This document shows positions 32,779 through 41,900 of a DNA stretch of 43,669 bases, one piece after another. The stretch is from JAGWRA01 sp035534615 (GTDB lineage Bacteria; Acidobacteriota; Vicinamibacteria; Vicinamibacterales; CAVVIG01), in NCBI GenBank assembly GCA_035534615.1, contig DATLRO010000127.1, forward strand, positions 1 through 43,669. The letters are read 5' to 3'. The notes under the pieces are model-generated. The model saw nothing but the letters and a program-made list of their open reading frames with translations, ran no database searches and had not been told where the DNA came from. A program made the translations under genes and the position numbers. Position 1 is the first letter of the stretch. Each line of letters starts with the position of its first letter.

Positions 32779-34788
32779 TTGACGGTTCTTGGGCTTGCCG
32801 GCGGGTTCGACCTCGTGTACACCGACGAGTTTCAATTTCCCTATTCATTTGCACACGACTCCGCCGCCGTCCTCCTGCAGAACGGCCGGGTCGTCGCGGC
32901 CGTCGAGGAAGAGCGCCTCAACCGGATCAAGCACACGAACAAGCTCTGGACGCAGGCCGTCGCCTGCTGTCTGCGTGAAGGGCGGGTGCGCCTGGCCGAC
33001 GTCGAGTGCATCGCCTTCTACTGCAGCGAGTCCTGGCTCGACGCCGTGCTGCACGAAGGCTTTCTCTTCACCGGCAACCGCCTCGGGCTGCTGGGCGCCC
33101 GGCGCCTGCTCCAGTTCCTCTTCGAGCGCGAGTTCGGCGAGCGCCTGCCGCCCGACCGGTTCCGGTTCGTGCCGCACCACCGGGCGCACGCGGTCAGCGC
33201 GCACTGGCTGTCCGGGGCCCCGGACAGCCTCGTGCTCACGCTCGACGGCTTCGGAGACGACGTGTCCGGCTCGGTCAATACGGTCCGGAACGACGTCCTC
33301 GAGCGGCTGCGGACGTTCAGCGTCGCACAATCCCTCGGACACTACTATCTCGCGGCCATTTCGGTGCTGGGCTACCGGCTCTTCGACGAGTACAAGGTCA
33401 TGGGGCTGGCCCCGTACGGCAACCCCGCCACGTTCCGCGCCCTCTTCCGGCGCTTCTACACGCTCGGCGACGGGGGGGACTACACGATCCACGCCGACGC
33501 GATGAAGGCGATCTTCGACGTCTGCCCCGTCCGGACGCGCGGCGAGGACTTCCAGCAGCCGCACAAGGACGTGGCCGCGGCGCTCCAGGAATCGCTCGAG
33601 ACGATCGTCCTGCACGTGCTGCGGCACTACCGGAGCGCCACGGGCCTCACCCGGCTGTGTCTGGCCGGCGGCGTCGCGCAGAACAGCAGCCTCAACGGCC
33701 GGATTCTGGCGTCCGGCCTGTTCGACGATGTGTTCGTGCAGCCGGCGGCGTACGATGCCGGCTGCGCGCTCGGCGCCGCCATGGATGCCTGTCTGGAGCG
33801 GGGCGTGCTGCCGAACGTCCGGCTCGAGCACGTGTACTGGGGCACGGCGATCGCGGGAGGCGCCGATCTGGAACGGGAGCTGCGCGCCTGGCATCCGCTC
33901 GTGACGTTCCGGCGCCTGGACGACCCGGCCGCCGAGACCGCCCGCCTGCTCGCCGACGGCGCCGTCGTCGGCTGGGCGCAGGGGCGCGCCGAATTCGGCG
34001 CGCGCGCGCTCGGCCACCGGAGCATTCTGGCGGATCCGCGGCCGGCGTCGAACAAGGACGTGATCAACGCGATGGTCAAGAAGCGGGAGTCGTACCGGCC
34101 GTTCGCGCCGGCGGTCCTCGAGGAGCACGTCCACGAGTACTTCGACCTCCCGGCGCACGTCGAGCGGCTGCCGTTCATGACCTTCGTCGTTCCGGTGAAG
34201 GAGCACTGGCGCCCGCGACTCGGCGCCATCACCCATGAAGACGGGACGGCACGGGTCCAGACGGTCGGCCGATCGGCGGCGCCGGCATTCCGGGCGCTGC
34301 TCGACCGCTTCCGGGCCCTGACCGGCCTGCCCATGCTCCTGAACACGTCGTTCAACAACAACGTCGAGCCGATCGTGAACGACGCGCGGGACGCCGTCAC
34401 CTGCTTTCTGACGTCAGGACTGCACTATCTCGTGATCGGCGACTGCCTCGTCCAGAAGCGGCCGCTCGCCGCAGGCAGCCTCGCGGAGTTCGCGATCGAG
34501 CTCCCGGCCCACGTCCTGCTCCGGGACGAGAGCCGGATGACCTCCGCGGCCGGGCGCCGGACGGCGCTGACGATCTCGAGCACCTGCGAAGGCGGCCCCT
34601 CGGCCGACCTGTCGCCCGCCACCCACGGCCTGCTGAGGCGCTGCGACGGCCGCCGCACCATCGCGCATCTGGTGGACGCCGGCCCCGGCGAGCCGGCGGT
34701 CCCCGAGCCGCTGCAGACGGAACTGATGGCGCTGCTCGGGCTGCGCCTCATCCGGCTGATTCCTCCCGCACGCGAGGTCGACTCATGA
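32779..34788 (+). CDS. Carbamoyltransferase, NodU/CmcH/TobZ family, with PqqD-like C-terminal domain (669 aa)
   Basis: The enzyme would move a carbamoyl group from carbamoyl phosphate to a hydroxyl (or amine) through a carbamoyl-adenylate. Family blocks are complete: HDSAAVLLQNG and EEERLNRIKH at the N-terminus (Kae1-like part), HHRAHAVSAHW, then EFGARALGHRSILADPR, RPFAP and NTSFNNN in the C-terminal part. The first block carries an extra loop (residues 10-24). The last about 110 residues are additional; LSPATHGLLRRCDG and RRTIAHLVD resemble a PqqD-like winged helix, a peptide-binding module in other pathways. The TTG start at 32779 has GGAGG eight bases ahead. The stop overlaps the next ATG. 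It likely decorates the NRPS product. Confidence 0.92.
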   Translation: MTVLGLAGGFDLVYTDEFQFPYSFAHDSAAVLLQNGRVVAAVEEERLNRIKHTNKLWTQAVACCLREGRVRLADVECIAFYCSESWLDAVLHEGFLFTGNRLGLLGARRLLQFLFEREFGERLPPDRFRFVPHHRAHAVSAHWLSGAPDSLVLTLDGFGDDVSGSVNTVRNDVLERLRTFSVAQSLGHYYLAAISVLGYRLFDEYKVMGLAPYGNPATFRALFRRFYTLGDGGDYTIHADAMKAIFDVCPVRTRGEDFQQPHKDVAAALQESLETIVLHVLRHYRSATGLTRLCLAGGVAQNSSLNGRILASGLFDDVFVQPAAYDAGCALGAAMDACLERGVLPNVRLEHVYWGTAIAGGADLERELRAWHPLVTFRRLDDPAAETARLLADGAVVGWAQGRAEFGARALGHRSILADPRPASNKDVINAMVKKRESYRPFAPAVLEEHVHEYFDLPAHVERLPFMTFVVPVKEHWRPRLGAITHEDGTARVQTVGRSAAPAFRALLDRFRALTGLPMLLNTSFNNNVEPIVNDARDAVTCFLTSGLHYLVIGDCLVQKRPLAAGSLAEFAIELPAHVLLRDESRMTSAAGRRTALTISSTCEGGPSADLSPATHGLLRRCDGRRTIAHLVDAGPGEPAVPEPLQTELMALLGLRLIRLIPPAREVDS

Positions 34789-35966
34789 GCGATCGACACG
34801 GCCCGCACACCCTGGACGCGCTCCTCGACGACGTGGTCGCGCCGGCGCTCGCCCGGCTGCGGCAGACCTACCGCTTCGAAGGCGAACCGGGGACGACACT
34901 GCAGTTCGTGTTCCGCGATCGGGAGGCGTTCGACCATTACTTCGTGCTTCGCGACGACGACCTCGACGTCGTCCCGGGCCGCAGCGCGGCGCGCGATGCG
35001 ATCGACACCACGCTCGAGGCGTACCTCGACTTCTTCGAGAACCGGATCACGTTTCCCAACCTCGTCATGCTCGGCCGCTGGCGGGCCCATGGGCGTCCGG
35101 CGGACGATCTGTATGCGTTCCTGCCGCTTCATCCCGCGCTGACCACGCTGACCCGCGCGCTCCCCCCGTTTCCGCTGCCCGACGATCCCGCGGTGCTGAC
35201 GGCGGCGCTGGAGGCACGGGCGCGCGCGCTGCCGCGGCTGGCGTCGGTCGATCGGGTGCGCGGACTCGACCGCGAGACGTTCTTCGGCCGCTACGCGGAC
35301 CGGGGAACACCGGTGGTCATTACCGGCGTGACCGCAGAGTGGGCGCCGTTCGACTGGAGCTGGGCGGGATTCCGATCGCTCTACGAAGGCCTGCCGTACT
35401 ACGTCGAAGGCCTGGGGGGCCTCATCCTGCCGTCGGCCGCCGATCTCATCCGGCAGATCGAGGAGAACCGGGCCGGCGGCGCCGCGAAGATCGGCCTGCC
35501 GGTCTCCGACGCCCTGGAGCGCTACTACCGGCTGCCGCCCTATTTTCCGCCCGAGCGCTACTTCCGGAAGTCCCAGGCGGTGCTCGTGTCCGCCCCGTCG
35601 CTTCGCACGCCGACGGTCTGGCACCGGGACATCGCCGACAACTTTCTGCTCCAGCTGATCGGCCGGAAGCGCGTGGAGATCTGCTCACCGGATGAGTCGG
35701 GCTGCTTCTATCTCCACTCGCTCCCGCCGACCGACGCCAACGTGCCGTTCGACGCGTCGGCGATGGATCCGCTCCGCCCCGATCTCGAGGTCCATCCCAG
35801 GTTTCGCGACGCGCACGTCGTGGACTGCCTGCTCGAGCCGGGGGACGTGCTGTTCCTGCCGTGCGGCTGGCTGCACACGGTCCACCAGGTCACGCCGTCG
35901 GTGTCGATCAACGCCTGGCTGCACCATCCACCCGCGGCGCTCGCGCGGCGCGACGGCTCCGCCTGA
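34785..35966 (+). CDS. JmjC/cupin-8 Fe(II)/2-oxoglutarate oxygenase with N-terminal extra domain (393 aa)
   Basis: Residues about 150-385 are a cupin-8/JmjC domain (Pfam PF13621). The iron triad is H280, D282 (WHRD) and H364 (WLHTVHQV). Such enzymes hydroxylate side chains of free, carrier-bound or peptidyl amino acids. The first about 125 residues form a separate alpha/beta domain; its AYLDFFENRITFPNLVMLGRW stretch resembles an SCP2 sterol-carrier-like fold, though this is a weak call. The ATG at 34785 overlaps the carbamoyltransferase stop, so the two proteins are made together; the oxygenase may create the hydroxyl that is then carbamoylated. It ends four bases before the convergent NRPS-2 stop. 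Confidence 0.85.
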   Translation: MSDRHGPHTLDALLDDVVAPALARLRQTYRFEGEPGTTLQFVFRDREAFDHYFVLRDDDLDVVPGRSAARDAIDTTLEAYLDFFENRITFPNLVMLGRWRAHGRPADDLYAFLPLHPALTTLTRALPPFPLPDDPAVLTAALEARARALPRLASVDRVRGLDRETFFGRYADRGTPVVITGVTAEWAPFDWSWAGFRSLYEGLPYYVEGLGGLILPSAADLIRQIEENRAGGAAKIGLPVSDALERYYRLPPYFPPERYFRKSQAVLVSAPSLRTPTVWHRDIADNFLLQLIGRKRVEICSPDESGCFYLHSLPPTDANVPFDASAMDPLRPDLEVHPRFRDAHVVDCLLEPGDVLFLPCGWLHTVHQVTPSVSINAWLHHPPAALARRDGSA

Positions 35967-35970
35967 GGGT

Positions 35971-38900
35971 TCAGCGCCGCCCGGTGTCGAGGTACGCGCG
36001 GATCAGCCGTCCCGCCTCGGCCGCGTACGGTTCCTGCAGCAGGGCCTCGTGCGGCGCGTCGACCGCGGCCAGGACGGTGACGTCCGCGCCGGTCGCGGCC
36101 CGCCAGCCGAGATCGCCGGCCGATCCCGCCGGCGCGATCGATCCGAGGCTGGGCAGCACCACGAGCGGCATGGTCGATCGGCCCGGGCGGTAGCGTGCGG
36201 CGGCCCGCAGGCTCGCCGCCCCCACCCGGAAGAATCCGGACAGTTGCCGCCGGCCGCCGAACCCGCTCAGCAGGCCCTGCCGTTCCAGCGCGGCCGTGAC
36301 CATCTCGAGCTGCTCGCCCTCGCTCAGGGCATCGACCGCTTCACCGAAGGCGATCGATGCCCCGCCGAGCTCGCGCACCCGCGCGTTGATCGCCTCGAGC
36401 AGCGGACCGGTGCCGGGCGCCGGCGCCTGCGGAGCGGCAGCCGCCGCCAGCGTGTCGATCAGCAGGCAGCCTCTAACGCCGGTGCCGCGTGCCGCGAGGC
36501 GATGCGCCAGCTCGTACGCGACGTACCCGCCGAACGAGTAGCCGAGCAGCGTCACGTCACGCGCCGGGAATTCCCTGACGATCTCCCGTTCCAGACGATC
36601 GGCGATCGCCTCGACCGTCTCGCACGCCGGCTCCTCGCCGTCGAGGCCGGGCGCCTGCAGCCCGTACACCGGCCGGTCCTCGCCGAGATGCTTCGCCAGC
36701 GTGAAGAAGGGCACGGCGCTGCCCGTGAGGGGAGGCAGGCACAGCAGCGGCGGCCGGTCGCCCGCCTGGCGGATCGGCACCACGCCCGTCCAGCGCCGGC
36801 GCACGGGGGCCGACTCGCGCAGATGGGCCGCGAGCCGCTCGATGGTCGGAAACCGGAACAGCGTGGGGAGCGAGAGGTCGACGCCAAAGCGTTCCTGCAG
36901 CCGTCCGGCCAGCTGCAGCGCGAGCAGCGAATGGCCGCCGAGCTCGAAGAAATCGTCGCGGACGCCGATCGGCCCGGTTCCGAGGGCGCGCTCCCATTCC
37001 TCGACCAGGCCGGCTTCGAGGCTGTCGAGCGGGCCGACCGCCTGCCCGCGGACCGGCTCGGCGGCAACCTGCCGGGCCAGCGCCTCCAGGTCGACCTTGC
37101 CGTGCGGCGTGAGCGGCAGTCGGCTCACGGGAATCACCCGGGCGGGCAGCATGTAGGACGGCAGCGCGCGGCGCAGATGCGCCTTGAGCTCCTCGTCCGG
37201 CGTCGGCGCGCTGATCCACGCCACGGCCACCAGCTGCCGCGACTCGGCGGAGCCGGTGGCGAACACGACGGCGCGGCGCACGTGCGGGTGCGTCTCCAGC
37301 ACCGCCTCGACTTCTCCCGGCTCGACGCGCGCACCGCGCACCTGCACCTGGCGATCCTGCCGCCCGAGGAATTCGAGCAGGCCCTCGGGCGTCCAGCGCC
37401 CCAGGTCGCCGGTCCGATACAGCCGCCCGCCCGCCTGTCCCCCGAACGGGTCCGGCACGAACCGGGCCGCGGTCTCCGCGGGTCGCCCCAGATACCCGCG
37501 CGCCACGCCGACGCCGCCGATGCAGATCTCCCCGGGGATCCCGACGGGCACGATCTCCATGCGCGCGTCGACGACGTACAGCTGCACGTTCGCGAGAGGG
37601 CGGCCGATCGGCACCGCGCCGGCGTGAAGACCGCCGGCCGGCACCTGATGCCAGCTCGCGCAGACGGTGTTCTCCGTCGGACCGTAGGCGTTGATGTACC
37701 GCAGGTGCCGCGCCCGCGCCAGCGCCTCTTCGCGATCGGCCTCCTCTCCCGCCGTGACGAGGGTCTTCAGGCCCGGCAGCCGGCTCCCGTCCAGCGCTCG
37801 CAGGTAGGCCGGCGGCAGCGTGACGACCCCGATCGCCGACTCCTCGATCCAGCGTGGAAACACCGACGGATTCTGTTTGACCGCCTCCGGCACGATCACG
37901 AGGGCCGCGCCCGCGACGAGCGCCATGAAGATCTCGGACACCGACGCATCGAAGCCCAGCGACGCAAACTGCGCGACGCGGGAGTCCTCGCGCACCTCGA
38001 AGGCGCGCAGCTGCGCCGCCGCCAGGTTCGCCAGCCCCTCGTGATGGAGCGCGACCCCCTTCGGGAGTCCCGTGGATCCCGACGTGTAGATCACGTACGC
38101 GAGGCGCGAACCGTCCGGCCCGGGTGTCCCGCCGCCGGGCGCCGGCGGTTCGGCGATCGCGTCGGCCGGCAGCACCGTGCCGCCGAACTCCAGTTCGCGC
38201 ACCGCCTCCACATCGTCCGTCGCCAGGAACCGCGCCCCGCTGTCCCGCAGGATGTGCAGATCGCGCGCCATCGGATAGCTCGTGTCGATCGGCAGGAACG
38301 CGCCGCCGGCTTTCAGAATCCCGAGCACCCAGACGACGAAGGCGCGCGAACGCGGCATCCGGAGGGCGACGATCTCTTCCGGGCCGATCCGATGACGATC
38401 CCGCAACAGGGCGGCGACCCGATCGGACCGTCCGTCGAGGTCCGCGTACGACAGGCGGCCTTCCTCACTCTCCACCGCGACGGCCGACGGCCGGGCCGCC
38501 ACGCGCGCGCGGAACAGGTCGAGCACCGTGACGCCCGGCGCGAGCGGCTCGGGCGATCGGCCCCACGTCTCCACCAGCGCCTGCCGCTCCGGGTCGAGCA
38601 GCATCGGCAGGCCGCCCACGGCCCCCTCGGGTCTCCTGACGAGCGCCAGGAGCAGTGCCCGGTAGTGCGCCGCCATGCGCTCGATCGTCCCGCGCTGGAA
38701 CAGGGCCGTGCTGTATTCGACGGCGATCTCCAGCGTGTCGGATCCCTCTCCGAACAGGAACGTCAGGTCGAAGTGGCTGGTCCGCGACTCCAGCGCCCGC
38801 GGCGTGAGACGCACGCCTTCCAGCTCGAACGGCTCCTGTCGTTCTCCGTGGACCACCATCACGTCGAAGAGCGGCGAACGTCCCAGGTCGCGCCGGATCT

Positions 38901-41900
38901 GCAGCTCCTCCACGAGGCGATCGAATGGATAGGCCTGGTGCTCGAGCGCCTCGGCCAGCCGGTCGGCCGCCAGCCGGACGATGGCCGCACCGCTCCGATC
39001 CGGCCGGAGCGGCAGGCGGAGGGCGAGCGTATTGACGTAGAAGCCGATCTGCGAATCGAGCTCGGGATTGAGCCGGCCGGCGACCGGCGTGCCGACGACG
39101 ATGTCCTCCGCCTGCGTGTAGCGATGCAGCAGCACGGACAGTGCCGCGAGCAGAACCGCGAACAGGGTGGTCTGCTGCGTTCGCGCGAACTGCTCGACCT
39201 CTCGCGCGAGCGGGGGATCCAGCGCGATCCCGACGCGGGCGCCGTCGACCCGCTGCACGGCCGGCCGCGGGAAGTCGATCGGCAGGCGCAGCGGCGTCAC
39301 CGGCTCGTTGAAAACACCCTGCCAGTAGTCGCGATGGGCCGCCATCTCCGGAGAAGACAGCAGGCGCCGCTGCCAGACGGCGTAGTCCCGGTACTGCAGG
39401 CGGAGCGGCGGCAGGGCGATCGGCCGGCCCCGCCGCAGCGCGGCATAGGAGGCCGCCACCTCCCGCATGAGGACGCCGTCCGACCAGGCGTCCCCGATGA
39501 TGTGGTGCTGGCTGACCAGCAGCACATGACGCTCGTCGCCCAGGGTCAGCAGCGCCACGCGGAAGAGCGGTCCGCGCGCGAGATCGAACGGCTCGGCGAC
39601 GTACGCCGCGGCCCACGACGCCGCGGCGGCATCGGCATCGGCGCGGCCGCGCAGGTCGACCGTCTGCATGGCGAACGGGGGCTCCTCGAGCACCTCCTGC
39701 TGCGGCTCGCCGCCCACCTCGACGAACCGCGTGCGGAGGATCTCGTGGCGGCGGACCAGGTGCGCAAAGGCCTCCTCGAGCCGCTCCGCGTCGAGCGCCC
39801 CTTCCACGTCGAACGCCGCGGGGACGACGTAGGTCGAGCCTTCCCGGCCTTCGTGAAAGTGTTCGAGCAGCCACAGCCGCTGCTGGCCGTGAGACAGCGG
39901 ATAGAACCGGCTCGGCGGACAGGCCGGAATGGGCGCCGCGAGCGATGCCGGAGAGCCGGCGACGCGGGCCGCCAGAGCGGCGAGGGTGGGCGCCAGCAGC
40001 AGATCACGCACGCGAAGCGTCATCTGGTGTTCGCGGGCCGCCGCCGACACCAGCCGGGCCGCCTTCAGGCTGCTGCCGCCCAGGTGGAAGAAGTTGTCGT
40101 CCAGCCCGACCCGCTCCACGCCGAGCACGGCCGACCACAGCCGCGCGAGCGTCGCTTCGAGCGCCGTCCGCGGCGCGCGATAGGGCGTCCCGGCCGCCAC
40201 CTCGAGGCCGGGCGTCGACGACAGCGCGCGCCGGTCGAGCTTGCCGCTCGACGTCCGCGGCAGACTCTCGACGCGCACGTACCGTGACGGGATCATGTGG
40301 TCCGGCAGCCGCTCGCTCAGATCGCGCTGGAGGGCGGCCACGGCCGGCATGTCGCCACCGGCGGCCGGGACGACGTACGCCGTCAGGCGTCCTCCGTCCT
40401 CGTCGGCGTCCAGACTCACCGCCGCCTCCGCGATCGTGCGGCAGCCGACCAGCGCGGACTCGATCTCACCCAGCTCGACCCGGAACCCCCGCAGCTTCAC
40501 CTGTCCGTCGAGGCGTCCCAGGAATTCAATGGCGCCGTCGGATCGATAGCGCGACAGGTCTCCCGTGCGGTACAGGCGGCCGGCGCCGAACGGATTCGGG
40601 ATGAATTTCTCCGCCGTCAGGTCCGGACGATCGAGATACCCGCGCGCCACCGGGACGCCGCCGATGAGCAGCTCCCCGGCCACGCCGATCGGCACCGGGT
40701 TCAACGCCTCGTCCACGATGTACAGCGAGGTGTTGGCAATGGGACGCCCGATCGGGATTGAGGCCGGCACCGGGCCGGCACGGCACGTCCAGTGGGTGAC
40801 GTCGATGGCCGCCTCGGTCGGACCATAGAGGTTGTGCAGCTCCGCCGGGAGTCTGGCGAAGAACAGGCCCGCCGTTTCCGGCGGCAGCGCCTCGCCGCTG
40901 CAGATCACCCGGCGCACGTTCGCGCACGTGCCGGCACGCGGAGCCTGCAGGAAGGCCTGCAGCATCGAGGGAACGAAGTGCAGCACGGTGACGCCCTGCT
41001 CGTTGATGAGATCGATCAGGTAGTCGGCATCCTTGTGCCCGCCGGGCCTCGCAAGACACAGCCGCGCGCCGGTCATCAGCGGCCAGAACAGCTCCCAGAC
41101 CGACACGTCGAAGCTGTAGGGCGTCTTCTGCAGGACGCAGTCGGTCCCGTCGATCCGACAGGCCGCCTGCATCCACTCCAGGCGATTGACGACGGCCCGG
41201 TGGGTGTTCATCGCGCCCTTGGGCACGCCGGTCGATCCCGAGGTGTAGATCACGTAGGCGAGGTTGTCCGAGGTCACCGGCGCGATCCGGTCCGCGTCGG
41301 CAAGCGGGCCCCCGTCCATCGCCTGCACGTCCGCATCGTCCGTGTCGAGGCAGACCACCGGGACGGGCGTCCCCGGCTCGCCACCGCTCCCGCCAGCCAG
41401 GCGCTGGCGCAGGTCGCTCCGCGTGATCAGCACGGCACAGGCCGCATCCTTCACCATGAATGCCAGGCGCGCCTGCGGGTAGTCGGGGTCGAGCGGCACG
41501 TACGCCCCCCCGGCCTTGAGGATCGCGAGCAGCGCGACCGGCAGATCCAGCGAGCGCTCCAGGCAGACGCCGACCCGCACGTCCGGACCGACGCCCAGCC
41601 GCACCAGATGGCGGGCCAGTCGATTCGACCGGACGTCCAGCCCGGCATGGCTGAGCTCGCCTCCTTCGCAGAGGAGCGCCGGCGCCGCCGGCGATCGCGC
41701 CGCCTGGGCGCCGATCAGTTCGTGCAGGCACCGGCCGCTGGAGTACGGCGCTTCCGTGTCGTTCCACTCCACGAGCAGCCGATGGCGCTCGGCGCCGGTC
41801 ATCAGCGCGAGATCGGACAGCCGCGCGCCGGGATCGGCTGCGACGCTGCGCAGCAGCTGCACGAGATGCCCGGCCAGCCGCTCCATCCGCGCCCGGTCGT

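Noticed and set aside
22047..40287. Very long open frames on the plus strand opposite the synthetases (22047-25607, 27579-32618, 35692-40287)
   Set aside because: They are Arg/Gly/His-rich mirror frames of GC-rich genes. The minus-strand frames carry complete NRPS motifs and leave no room for these to be genes.
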